DNA of 23,100 bases from Candidatus Coatesiibacteriota bacterium. Lineage in GTDB: Bacteria > B130-G9. Within the stretch, counting starts at the first letter, position 1; each line of letters starts with the position of its first letter. Of this stretch, positions 15,530 through 23,100 are shown piece after piece. Under the pieces are notes generated by a model. That model saw only the letters and a program-made list of their open reading frames with translations, was not told the origin of the DNA and searched no databases. The stretch covers positions 1 through 23,100 of the forward strand of contig QMNL01000002.1 of the NCBI GenBank assembly GCA_003647755.1. The letters are read 5' to 3'. A program made the position numbers and the translations under genes.

Positions 15530-16606
15530 TCAAAACGAGGTAACTTCCCTCTGCCGCTCCTCATCGAACTCCTTCAAAAACCAGTATAACAGCTCCACGG
15601 TGTTCTCGAAGTCCTTTTCGCTGATCAGCCCGGCTGCCGAGTGGGCATACCTGCACACCACGCTCAGAACAACACACGGGACGCCCGCCCCCTCGAGCTG
15701 CACCTGCCGGCCATCTGTCCCGCCCGTGCGGCGGACGACAACCTGATGCGGGATGCCGTGAGTCTCTGCTGTCTTGACCAACATCTCTACCAGCGACCGG
15801 TTCGGAAGCATTGAGGGGTCATAGAAACGTATCTGCGGGCCATCCCCAACCCTTATGTCCGCCGCGCCCTCGCCCTGCACCGTGTCGTTGGCGGGTGAGC
15901 CTTCCAGAATGATGCTGATGTCCGGCTTGACGAGGCTCGCCGCGACGACGGCTCCCCTAGAGCCTACCTCCTCCTGAACAGTCCCAACGCCAAACACCGT
16001 ATTAGGATGATCTTCGTCCCGCAGTCTCTTAAGCGTTTCAACCATAACGGCACAGCCTGCCCGGTCATCCCACGCCTTGCCGAGAAATCGCTCGCCCGGC
16101 ACAAGCCGCGAAAAAGATGTCTCCGGCACAAACGGCGTGCCCACCTTAACGCCGAATCCAGCGGCGGCCTCCCTGTCATTCGCACCGAAATCAACGAACA
16201 GCGACTCCAGGGTCATTGAGGGTGGGCCAGACTGCTTCTGTCTGGTGAAATGAACGGGCACTGAGCCGATCACGCCACGGACAGGACCAGAATCGGACAT
16301 GAGCGTTACCACAGTGCCCGGCAGATCGCTCACTCGCCAACTGCCAAGCGTAACAAAGCTCGCACAACCATCGGCCCGAATGGACTGAACGATGAACCCA
16401 ACCTCGTCCATGTGCGCAGCGAGCATTATCTTGGGCGAATCGGATGCCCCGGCCTTGCGGCAGATAACGTTACCGATGAGATCGTGGCTCACCGTGCAAA
16501 ACGAGCCCAGCTCATCCCTAATGATATTCCGGACCTCATCCTCAAAGCCAGATGGACCGAAGGCCTCGGAAAGCTTACTTAGAATCTCCTCAAACTTGCC
16601 TTTCAT
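15530..16606 (-). CDS. M42 family metallo-aminopeptidase
   Basis: This is a dinuclear-metal aminopeptidase of the M42 (PepA/FrvX/TET-type) family of about 358 residues, normally a cytosolic dodecamer that trims peptides. Conserved ligands are visible: AHMDE (H65, D67), WDDRAG (D180), QEE (E212/E213), LEGSPAND (E235) and YAHS (H322). The binding segment GGTDG is also present. Glu in the LEGS position places it nearer the glutamyl-type M42 proteins than the Asp type. ATG at 16606 has TAGAGG six bases upstream and is preferred over ATG at 16612. Its TGA is close to the M16 start (33 bases to the preferred ATG), so both are probably co-expressed. It lies about 235 bases downstream of atpC on the same strand. 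Confidence 0.93.
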   Translation of the reverse strand: MKGKFEEILSKLSEAFGPSGFEDEVRNIIRDELGSFCTVSHDLIGNVICRKAGASDSPKIMLAAHMDEVGFIVQSIRADGCASFVTLGSWRVSDLPGTVVTLMSDSGPVRGVIGSVPVHFTRQKQSGPPSMTLESLFVDFGANDREAAAGFGVKVGTPFVPETSFSRLVPGERFLGKAWDDRAGCAVMVETLKRLRDEDHPNTVFGVGTVQEEVGSRGAVVAASLVKPDISIILEGSPANDTVQGEGAADIRVGDGPQIRFYDPSMLPNRSLVEMLVKTAETHGIPHQVVVRRTGGTDGRQVQLEGAGVPCVVLSVVCRYAHSAAGLISEKDFENTVELLYWFLKEFDEERQREVTSF

Positions 16607-16794
16607 TCTCATCCTCTACTCTTTTCTCCGACCGAGCCAATCACGCCAGCAAAACGATTAACACCCTCGTTTGCGCCGGCGCATCTTACCACTAGCGCGT
16701 CAAATACCTAAATTGCTCCTCATAGGCAGAAGCCGGAACGGTCATCCCCTAACCGATGCTATTAGCCTGGCCGAGGGCGCTCCATGCAACTGCG

Positions 16795-16823
16795 CTCTGC
16801 CAAGCGATAGATCAATGGCAGAG
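16795..16823 (-). other. Seven-base-pair inverted repeat downstream of atpC
   Basis: CTCTGCC (16795-16801) and GGCAGAG (16817-16823) are perfect complements around a 15-base loop, about 20 bases past the atpC stop. No T-tract follows on the minus strand. It could therefore be an mRNA 3' end or processing structure rather than a classical terminator. Confidence 0.4.
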
Positions 16824-16841
16824 GGCCGAACGGAATCTCTA

Positions 16842-17273
16842 TCACCTCTTCGAGCTGAGCGCAATTGCCCTAAGCCTTGCGGTGGCCCTCAGAAGAGCAG
16901 TCTCAGCACGCTTGGCATCAATATCGCTATCGCCCTTAGCGGCCTTTTCAAGCCTGTTTCGGGCTCTCTCAAGCGCATCTTTCGCACGGCGCTCCGAGAC
17001 CGACGAGGCGCTTTCTGCCGTTCGGGCAAGGACTATGACCCTCGTCGGGATGACCTCGGCAAACCCCGCACTGACTGCGAAATAATGGGTCTGTTTACCA
17101 ACCCTGTAGGACAAAACGCCCGGCCTGATCGTCGTCAGGAAAGGCGTGTGCTCGAACAGCACATCGAAATCGCCCTCCGAGCCCGGTATCCTAACCTCAT
17201 CAACTTGCTCGAAAACAAGATGCGCCGTTGGCGTAACTAGGGTCAGCGATAACTTGCTGTTATTCTCCTCCAA
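16842..17273 (-). CDS. atpC: F1 ATP synthase epsilon subunit
   Basis: The epsilon subunit sits in the central stalk, couples gamma rotation to the c ring and inhibits ATP hydrolysis. The 143 residues have the N-terminal beta-sandwich, with LTLVTPTAHLVF at the start and GSEGDFDVLFEHTPF in the middle, and a C-terminal two-helix segment rich in Ala, Arg and Glu (about 85-143). The only possible start is TTG at 17273, because a TGA precedes it in frame. It is supported by AAGGGAG six bases upstream. It is the last gene of the operon, 108 bases after atpD, a larger gap than elsewhere in the operon. Confidence 0.93.
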   Translation of the reverse strand: MEENNSKLSLTLVTPTAHLVFEQVDEVRIPGSEGDFDVLFEHTPFLTTIRPGVLSYRVGKQTHYFAVSAGFAEVIPTRVIVLARTAESASSVSERRAKDALERARNRLEKAAKGDSDIDAKRAETALLRATARLRAIALSSKR

Positions 17274-17381
17274 TCACTACTCCCTTGTCCCACACAGTCC
17301 AGTTACTCCCACCGGCCAGTTGTCGTCCTATAACGCCCATCGCATCACCAATGACCTTCCGTCCGTCAGCGCTCGATTCCA

Positions 17382-18803
17382 CTAGAGAGTCTTCCCTTTC
17401 TCAATCGCCTCTTCTATCGTGCCCACCATATAAAACGCCTGCTCAGGCAGGTCGTCGTGCTTGCCCGACATGATCTCCTTGAACCCCTTGATCGTGTCCG
17501 CGATCTTGACATATTTGCCCTTCAAGCCCGTAAACTGCTCAGCAACGAACATGGGCTGTGAGAGAAACCGCTGTATTTTTCTTGCCCGCGAAACAATCAG
17601 CTTGTCCTCCTCTGAAAGCTCATCAATGCCCAAGATGGCGATTATGTCCTGGAGGTCCTTGTAGCGCTGCAGAATGAGCTGAACCTCGCGGGCGGTGTTG
17701 TAGTGGTCCTCGCCAACGACTCTCGGATCAAGTATGCGCGAGGTCGAGGCAAGGGGATCAACAGCGGGGTAGATGCCAAGCTCCACGATCCTTCTGTCCA
17801 GCGCGGTCGTCGCGTCGAGGTGGGCAAAAGCGGTCGCCGGAGCAGGGTCAGTGTAGTCATCGGCAGGCACATATATCGCCTGCACGGAGGTGATTGAGCC
17901 TTTTTTGGTCGATGTGATGCGCTCCTGCAGCTCGCCCATCTCGGTGGCAAGCGTTGGCTGATAACCAACTGCCGATGGCATACGGCCCAGAAGCGCCGAG
18001 ACCTCTGAACCCGCCTGGGTGAACCGGAAGATATTATCGATAAACAGGAGGACATCCTGACCTTCCTCGTCACGGAAATACTCTGCAACCGTCAACCCGG
18101 AGAGTCCGACCCTGAGCCTTGCGCCAGGGGGCTCCGTCATCTGGCCATAGACCAGCGCGGTCTTGTCCAGGACCCCGGACTCCGTCATCTCAAGCCACAG
18201 GTCGTTACCCTCCCTCGTGCGCTCCCCAACGCCTGAGAATACCGAATATCCGCCATGAACCAGCGCTATGTTATGGATGAGCTCCTGAATTAGAACGGTC
18301 TTGCCAACACCCGCTCCCCCAAAGAGGCCCGTCTTGCCACCCTTGCAGTAAGGCTCGAGAAGATCGATGACCTTGATCCCCGTCTCGAACATCTCTGACC
18401 TCGTCTCCTGCTCCGTGAAAAGAGGCGCAGACCTGTGAATTGAATACCGCTTGTCCGAATCGATCGGTCCCAAACCATCGACCGGCTCCCCAACCACGTT
18501 CATCAGACGCCCCAGCGTCTTCGGGCCAACAGGCACCGTGATCGGGCCGCCTGTATCGTGCACAGTCATACCCCGGACGAGTCCCTCTGTTGGGCCCATC
18601 GAGACACACCGAACCATATCCTCGCCAAGATGTTGAGCCACCTCGAGGACCAAAGTGTGTTCCGCTCCAGAACCATATTCTACAACATCAGCCGAGACCT
18701 CGCGCTCGATCGTCAACGCGTTGAAGATCGCCGGCAACTGGTCTGTTGGAAACCGAACGTCTATTACTGGCCCGAGTACCTGGATAATTTTGCCATCTGC
18801 CAT
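17382..18803 (-). CDS. atpD: F1 ATP synthase beta subunit
   Basis: The catalytic beta subunit has 473 residues, a normal length. The P-loop GGAGVGKT is at 162-169, and GVGERTREG and FIDNIFRFTQAGSEVS follow. The nucleotide-contact segment reads QMTEPPGAR where QMNEPPGAR is commoner, a conservative change. ATG 18803 is preceded by GAGGAG eight bases upstream. The terminal codon is TAG, which matters for judging the amber codon in the radical SAM gene. It lies between atpG and atpC in the usual order. Confidence 0.98.
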   Translation of the reverse strand: MADGKIIQVLGPVIDVRFPTDQLPAIFNALTIEREVSADVVEYGSGAEHTLVLEVAQHLGEDMVRCVSMGPTEGLVRGMTVHDTGGPITVPVGPKTLGRLMNVVGEPVDGLGPIDSDKRYSIHRSAPLFTEQETRSEMFETGIKVIDLLEPYCKGGKTGLFGGAGVGKTVLIQELIHNIALVHGGYSVFSGVGERTREGNDLWLEMTESGVLDKTALVYGQMTEPPGARLRVGLSGLTVAEYFRDEEGQDVLLFIDNIFRFTQAGSEVSALLGRMPSAVGYQPTLATEMGELQERITSTKKGSITSVQAIYVPADDYTDPAPATAFAHLDATTALDRRIVELGIYPAVDPLASTSRILDPRVVGEDHYNTAREVQLILQRYKDLQDIIAILGIDELSEEDKLIVSRARKIQRFLSQPMFVAEQFTGLKGKYVKIADTIKGFKEIMSGKHDDLPEQAFYMVGTIEEAIEKGKTL

Positions 18804-18827
18804 ACGAAAAACTCCTCGATATCTTCC

Positions 18828-19745
18828 TCACCCAGCAAGCGCCTCGGCCCCAGAGACTATCTCTATGAGCTCCTTTGTTATCGAGGCCTGCCGCGCCCGA
18901 TGGTATTGCAGTGTCAGAATCCTTATCATCTCGTCCGCGTTGTCCGTCGCGGCATCCATTGCCGTCATCCGCGCACCCTGTTCGCTCGCCTGGGATTCCA
19001 GAAACGCCCGATATACCTGAAACTCAATGTGCTGCAGCAGAAGGTCATCGAGCAAGGCCGCCGCCGACGGCTCATACAAGTAATCTGTCCGAACAGGCTC
19101 AGGCTCTTTTGGGTCGGCGCTGTCGGCTGCCTCAGCCTCCGGCCCAGGCTGCGCCTCCGATAGCTGCATCGGCGTGATGGGCAATAGCTGCTCCAGGACA
19201 ACGTGTTGGACCAGTGCGCTCTTAAACTCGTTATAGACTAAATACACAGCGCGATAGGAGCGCTTGATGAACGCCGAGGTAATCTTCTCGGACACATGGG
19301 TGGCATCACCCAGGCCGAACGTGCGCCAGAAGTTCACATACTCATCGCAGATGGAGTATTCAGGACGCCTCCTGAAGAAATCCCGCCCCTTCTTCCCCAC
19401 AAGGAACAGCTCGACCTCGTTGTCCACCTGGCCCTTGATTGATGAAACCGCAAACCGCAGGACGTTGCTGTTAAATGCACCACACAACCCCTTGTCCCCC
19501 GTCAGCACCACTAGCTCCACCTTGCCGCTCTCGCCGGGCCTGAGAAGCGGATTATCTTTCACACCGGTCCTGAACGCAAGGCTCGCTACGACCTCCTTCA
19601 TCTTCTCCGAGTAAGGCCTTGCCTGAACCAGAAGCCTCTCCGCACGACGCAACTTCGACGAAGCGACCATCTTCATCGCCCGCGTCAACTTCTGTGTGTT
19701 CTTGACGCTCAGAATGCGCCGTCGAACTTCTCTTAATGTCGGCAT
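18828..19745 (-). CDS. atpG: F1 ATP synthase gamma subunit
   Basis: The gamma subunit forms the rotating central shaft. The conserved N-terminal helix (LREVRRRILSVKNTQKLTRA) and the C-terminal helix (with MDAATDNADEMI) are both clear, as is the TGDKGLCGAFNSN motif. At 305 residues it is somewhat long. A stretch rich in Glu, Ala and Pro (about 195-219) is inserted just before the DYLYEPSA segment, in a region where lengths vary between species. ATG 19745 has a weak ribosome site (AGG nine bases upstream), consistent with coupling to atpA, whose stop lies 13 bases before. Confidence 0.97.
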   Translation of the reverse strand: MPTLREVRRRILSVKNTQKLTRAMKMVASSKLRRAERLLVQARPYSEKMKEVVASLAFRTGVKDNPLLRPGESGKVELVVLTGDKGLCGAFNSNVLRFAVSSIKGQVDNEVELFLVGKKGRDFFRRRPEYSICDEYVNFWRTFGLGDATHVSEKITSAFIKRSYRAVYLVYNEFKSALVQHVVLEQLLPITPMQLSEAQPGPEAEAADSADPKEPEPVRTDYLYEPSAAALLDDLLLQHIEFQVYRAFLESQASEQGARMTAMDAATDNADEMIRILTLQYHRARQASITKELIEIVSGAEALAG

Positions 19746-19758
19746 ACTGAGAACCTAA

Positions 19759-21267
19759 TTATTGAAAGAACTGAGACTTAAACTCCTCAATGGACTTCTT
19801 TAAGTCCGCCTCAAGCTCGTCGCTTATCTCCTCTTTCTCCTTGAGGCTCTTAAGAACCTCAGGATGCTCGGAATCCATGAACCGGAACAGCTCGCGCTCG
19901 AATCGCTTTACCTCCTCGACCTCGATATCGTCAAGAAAGCCATTGACCCCGGCAAAGATAATCACGACCTGTTTCTCTGTCGGCAGCGACACATACTGGT
20001 CTTGCTTGAGGACCTCAACCATCCGCTCGCCCCTCTTGAGCTGCCGCTGCGTCGCCTTGTCAAGCTCCGAGCCAAACTGCGCAAATGCCGCTACCTCGCG
20101 ATACTGCGCAAGGTCGAGTCGCAGTGTGCCGGCTACCTGCTTCATGGCCTTCACCTGGGCGTTACCGCCGACTCTGGAGACCGAGACGCCCACGTTGATG
20201 GCCGGCCTGACACCTGAGTAAAAGAGGTCTGTTTCAAGGAATATCTGGCCATCCGTGATCGAGATGACATTTGTGGGGATGTAGGTCGATATGTCGCCCG
20301 CCTGTGTCTCAATGATCGGAATGGCGGTGAGGGAGCCGCCGCCCCGTTTCTCGCTGAGCTTTGCCGCTCGCTCCAAGAGTCGCGAGTGCAGGTAGAAGAC
20401 ATCACCCGGGAATGCTTCGCGTCCGGGCGGGCGCCTCAACAGTAAGGAAAGCTGCCTGTAGGCCTGGGCATGCTTCCACAGATCGTCATAGACGACCAGG
20501 GCGTGCCTGCCGCTGTCCCTGAAGAACTCGCCGATCGCACAGCCCGCATAGGGTGCAATATACTGAAGCGTCGCCGGCTCGCTCGCGCTCGCTGTAACGA
20601 CCACCGTGTAGTCCATCGCGTCGTACTCCTGGAACGTCTTGACGACACGGGCAACTGTCGAGCGCTTCTGGCCGATGGCAACGTAGATGCAGATCACATC
20701 CTCACCTTTCTGGCTAAGAATCGTGTCAACAACCAGCGCCGTCTTACCCGTCTGCCTATCGCCAATCACCAGCTCACGCTGGCCTCGTCCGATGGGAATC
20801 ATCGCGTCGATCGGCTTAATCCCCGTGTGAAGAGGCTCCTTCACCGGCATCCTGTCCACCACGCCAGGCGCAATCCTCTCCAACGGGCTAAACTGCTTGG
20901 CCTCGATCGGACCTTTGCCATCAACCGGTTGGCCCAGCGGGTTGACCACTCGCCCAATTACCTCCTCGCCCACGGGGGTCTCCGCAATCCGCTTCGTCCG
21001 CTTAACCAGGTCGCCCTCCTTGATGAACTCATCCGCGCCGAGAAGAACGGCCCCAACATTCCCCTCCTCAAGGTTAAGGGCAAGACCCATCACGTCGTGC
21101 GGGAACTCAAGCATCTCCCCTACCATAACATTGCCAAGACCGTATATCCGCGCGATGCCGTCTCCCACCTCGATAACGCGGCCTACTTCGTCCAGCGTAA
21201 CCTCGGTGCTGTAGCTGTCGATCTGCTCCTTGATGATCGAGCTGATCTCCTCAGGCCTTATTCGCAT
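19759..21267 (-). CDS. atpA: F1 ATP synthase alpha subunit
   Basis: The non-catalytic nucleotide-binding alpha subunit has 502 residues, a normal length. It begins with the typical RPEEISSIIKEQI helix that binds delta. The P-loop GDRQTGKT is at 169-176, and the GRDALVVYDD-equivalent segment reads GRHALVVYDD. ATG 21267 is preceded by GGAGG nine bases upstream. It follows atpH with 16 bases between them. Confidence 0.98.
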   Translation of the reverse strand: MRIRPEEISSIIKEQIDSYSTEVTLDEVGRVIEVGDGIARIYGLGNVMVGEMLEFPHDVMGLALNLEEGNVGAVLLGADEFIKEGDLVKRTKRIAETPVGEEVIGRVVNPLGQPVDGKGPIEAKQFSPLERIAPGVVDRMPVKEPLHTGIKPIDAMIPIGRGQRELVIGDRQTGKTALVVDTILSQKGEDVICIYVAIGQKRSTVARVVKTFQEYDAMDYTVVVTASASEPATLQYIAPYAGCAIGEFFRDSGRHALVVYDDLWKHAQAYRQLSLLLRRPPGREAFPGDVFYLHSRLLERAAKLSEKRGGGSLTAIPIIETQAGDISTYIPTNVISITDGQIFLETDLFYSGVRPAINVGVSVSRVGGNAQVKAMKQVAGTLRLDLAQYREVAAFAQFGSELDKATQRQLKRGERMVEVLKQDQYVSLPTEKQVVIIFAGVNGFLDDIEVEEVKRFERELFRFMDSEHPEVLKSLKEKEEISDELEADLKKSIEEFKSQFFQ

Positions 21268-21283
21268 ATAACCCTACCTCCAG

Positions 21284-21871
21284 TTAGCTTCTCGAAGGCA
21301 AAACCAAAGGGGACCCGTCATGACCAGAATCGAGAACGCCCCTGAGCAACTCTTTTGCCTTCGCCAACTCCGCATCAACTGTAGCGTCAAAAAGCCAATC
21401 CCCGATCCGAACCACGAACCCTCCAAGAACTGTTTTGTCCTGCCTCTGCGACAGCATTACGTCCGCTCCCAACAGACCTTTCAATCTCTTCTCCAACGCC
21501 TGAACGTCCTCTATCGGCACCTCAATTGGAGCCAGCAGCTCACCCCGCATCCGCCCCAGCCGACGATCGATCTCGTGCTCATATTGCTCAATGATCGCCC
21601 CTATCAGCGACATCCGACCATTGCGGAGCAAAAGGTGGAAAAACCTGAAGATAACCTCCGGCGGCTCGAGCTTCTTCAGAACGACGTCCAATAACCTCTG
21701 CCGAACGCCCAACTCCAAAGTCTCGTTATTCAACATGTTGTAAAACTCGTGTGACTCCCCCAACAACCTCCCAAACGACTGCAACTCCTCGCGACTGTCG
21801 TCCAGCTTATCCTTAGGGACCAAAGCACACAACGCCTTTGCATAACGCTGTGCCAAGGAGGCCTTATTCAC
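21284..21871 (-). CDS. atpH: F1 ATP synthase delta subunit (OSCP)
   Basis: Delta joins the peripheral stalk to the top of the F1 head. The 195 residues show the N-terminal helical domain starting with LAQRYAKAL and the C-terminal KTVLGGFVVRIGD motif characteristic of the family. The start is GTG at 21871, overlapping the atpF stop as GTGA. GGAGG lies five bases upstream inside atpF, so translation is coupled. Confidence 0.95.
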   Translation of the reverse strand: MNKASLAQRYAKALCALVPKDKLDDSREELQSFGRLLGESHEFYNMLNNETLELGVRQRLLDVVLKKLEPPEVIFRFFHLLLRNGRMSLIGAIIEQYEHEIDRRLGRMRGELLAPIEVPIEDVQALEKRLKGLLGADVMLSQRQDKTVLGGFVVRIGDWLFDATVDAELAKAKELLRGVLDSGHDGSPLVLPSRS

Positions 21872-22470
21872 GAACGCCTCCCTATCGCCGAGATGCGAGA
21901 CCTAACCAGCGCCAAATGAAGATCGGGCGTAAGCCTCTGGGAAATCTTTGCTCCAGCAACATCCACGCAGCGTTGCGCCACTTCCCTCACTATCTCTCGC
22001 CGAATCTCCCTCTCCCGACCCTTCAGGGCCACACTAGCCTGGCTTATGATGCTCGCTGCACGTTCCCTGCCATCCATTATCAAGGCCTCCCGTTCAACTT
22101 GACCGAGCTCCCTGGATCGCGCACCGATCTTCGCAATATCAGCCTCAAGACCAGATAGTAAACGCTGGGCCTCCTCATGCTCGCTTCTGGCCTCCGCTAG
22201 CTGGGATTCTGTGGTCTTGAGCAGCTCGTCAACGTCCGCAATCTTCGCGTCGATCATATCGAGCAAGGGCTTCCTGAGAAAGTGATATATCAGATACACG
22301 AACACCCCGAAGTTCACCAGCTTCATCGTCTCAGGATATACGTGGCCCCCAACCCTCAAAACGTAGTTCACGATCAGGTAGGCGCCCAATATATAAACAA
22401 CGATCATCGAAGGCCTCAATAGCCGCCGAGAACGCCTATCCTTGCCCTTGCCTGCCATCTCGCGACTCAA
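21868..22470 (-). CDS. atpF: Fo ATP synthase b subunit with an extra N-terminal hydrophobic segment
   Basis: This peripheral stalk subunit has 200 residues. The canonical b-type membrane helix and following KPLLDMI segment (from VNFGVFVYLIYHFL at about 53-66) lead into a long charged coiled coil (about 75-185). Ahead of them is a basic N-terminus and another hydrophobic segment (about 20-38), which may be a second membrane helix or a signal-type sequence. The start is uncertain. TTG at 22470 overlaps the upstream b gene as TTGA, with AGGAG only two bases away; ATG at 22458 is the alternative. It overlaps atpH by four bases. Paired with the shorter b at 22467-22898, it probably forms a b/b' heterodimer. 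Confidence 0.9.
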   Translation of the reverse strand: MSREMAGKGKDRRSRRLLRPSMIVVYILGAYLIVNYVLRVGGHVYPETMKLVNFGVFVYLIYHFLRKPLLDMIDAKIADVDELLKTTESQLAEARSEHEEAQRLLSGLEADIAKIGARSRELGQVEREALIMDGRERAASIISQASVALKGREREIRREIVREVAQRCVDVAGAKISQRLTPDLHLALVRSRISAIGRRS

Positions 22471-22898
22471 CTCTCCTGCACCGCTAGAATCCGGCTCGCA
22501 ATCTGCTCCGCCATCATCCCTATCTCCTCGTCCTTGATCCCATCAAGCACGGCCTGCTTCTCATTCAAAAGCTCCTTCTCACCAGTAGCAACAATCGCCT
22601 CTGCCTTGTCCAGCGCCTCAGACAGCAGCCGGAGTCGCTCGGAGCGACCTTCTCTGATCAGCCTCTCCTGAAGCGCAAGACCCTCCTTGCGTGCGGCCCT
22701 TATGCGGCTAGAGTACTCCTCACGCATGCGACTCGACTCGGCCCGTAGCTTCTCGATCTCCTCCTTGCGGCCGCTGATCAGCGCATCGCGCCGGTCAAGA
22801 TGCCTCATCAACGGCTTCCAGAAGACCTTCCTCAACACGAGGAACAAGATTATGAAATTGATAGCCTGAATGACTATCGTGAAGTTCAGCTCAACCAT
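22467..22898 (-). CDS. atpF: Fo ATP synthase b subunit, second copy (b' type)
   Basis: This is the shorter peripheral-stalk subunit, at 143 residues. The N-terminus is the classic b helix (FTIVIQAINFIILFLVL, residues 6-22) followed by RKVFWKPLMRHLDRR and a coiled coil to the end. ATG 22898 has AGGA close upstream. It overlaps the next b gene by four bases, as expected for subunits made in equal amounts. Which of the two is called b or b' cannot be fixed without comparison to relatives. Confidence 0.92.
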   Translation of the reverse strand: MVELNFTIVIQAINFIILFLVLRKVFWKPLMRHLDRRDALISGRKEEIEKLRAESSRMREEYSSRIRAARKEGLALQERLIREGRSERLRLLSEALDKAEAIVATGEKELLNEKQAVLDGIKDEEIGMMAEQIASRILAVQES

Positions 22899-22959
22899 TC
22901 CTATTCACCGTGCTCATCTCGCATTTCCGAACTTGCCCACGTCAACAAGGGCCCGACAC

Positions 22960-22987
22960 GGTCAGAAAACCTGGCAAGCCCCTGACC
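22960..22987 (-). other. Inverted repeat between atpE and the first b gene
   Basis: GGTCAG (22960-22965) and CTGACC (22982-22987) are perfect complements around a 16-base loop that itself contains GGC-TT-GCC. They lie in the 129-base gap after atpE, the only sizeable gap in the Fo part. The repeat could be an mRNA-stabilising or processing hairpin that helps keep c-subunit message abundant. There is no T-tract. Confidence 0.35.
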
Positions 22988-23027
22988 AACCATGAACGTG
23001 GCCAACAACCGGCAATAACGTGAACCT

Positions 23028-23100
23028 CTACCCACCAACGACAAAAATTAGAAGCAACGCGATTACCAATGAGTAAATGCCCGTCGACTCGGAGACTGCC
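23028..23100 (-). CDS. atpE: Fo ATP synthase c subunit, C-terminal end only
   Basis: This partial gene runs off the window end. The visible 23 residues end at TAG (23028-23030). They read as the outer helix of the c subunit, AVSESTGIYSLVIALLLIFV, with the ion-carrying Glu at codon 23088-23090. The residues around it (V two before, then E, S, T, and Y five after) match the sodium-binding helix of the Ilyobacter/Propionigenium-type c ring. The position directly upstream of the b genes fits the standard atpB-atpE-atpF order. The inner helix, with the key Gln, is outside the window. Confidence 0.9.
   Translation of the reverse strand, partial: AVSESTGIYSLVIALLLIFVVGG

Noticed and set aside
15498..15533. 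Longer M16 start at TTG 15533 or ATG 15530
   Set aside because: The GGAGG at 15503-15507 would lie inside the coding region, and the signal peptide is better placed when starting at 15497.
20470..21345. A 291-codon open frame on the + strand opposite atpA
   Set aside because: It lies fully antisense to a highly conserved gene, has no recognisable domain and is rich in Arg, His and Leu, as expected of a shadow frame.

Overview
The window is a gene-dense bacterial chromosome segment. GC content looks to be in the mid-to-upper 50s, GTG and TTG starts are frequent, and intergenic gaps are short. An RseC-type redox membrane protein, a heptokinase (HldE/RfaE1-like) homologue, glycan-assembly genes and a signal-peptide-bearing M16 protease suggest a Gram-negative-type envelope. 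Two b subunits in the ATP synthase operon and the mixture of gene types suggest an uncultivated lineage. I cannot assign a phylum from the sequence alone. I found no tRNA, rRNA, CRISPR array or insertion sequence.

Layout. 1-2025 (+): a CheA-architecture protein that has lost its phosphorylatable histidine and its ATP-binding boxes. 2119-3580 (-): a small envelope cluster of a DUF350 protein, a two-helix PH-like membrane protein and an RseC/MucC-family protein. 3782-6109 (+): a calcineurin-like phosphoesterase of the YkuE/LpxG type, then a B12-binding radical SAM protein interrupted by one in-frame TAG. 6110-6406: an intergenic stretch holding a 58-nt palindromic element that can fold as a three-way junction, and a near-consensus sigma70 promoter. 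6407-11754 (+): a tightly packed run of ruvB, queH, a Gfo/Idh/MocA oxidoreductase, a family 2 glycosyltransferase and a membrane-anchored NodB-like (polysaccharide deacetylase) protein. Gaps are 1 to 6 nt, so these are probably one transcript. 11796-12776 (-): an HldE kinase-domain homologue with altered nucleotide-site motifs. 12927-16606 (-): a fused two-repeat M16 protease and an M42 aminopeptidase. 16842-23100 (-): the F1Fo ATP synthase operon in the order atpE (partial), b, b, atpH, atpA, atpG, atpD, atpC.

How the genes work together. The ATP synthase genes encode all five F1 subunits, the two b stalk subunits and the end of the c subunit. The visible c-ring helix carries the V-x-E-S-T-x-x-Y pattern of sodium-binding c rings, so the enzyme may be coupled to Na+. 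The ruvB-queH pair links Holliday-junction migration to queuosine synthesis. The three genes after it look like a surface or exported glycan module. The strongest leads are the non-catalytic CheA homologue, the amber-interrupted radical SAM gene, the predicted Na+ c ring, the three-way-junction repeat, the diverged heptokinase and the glycan module.
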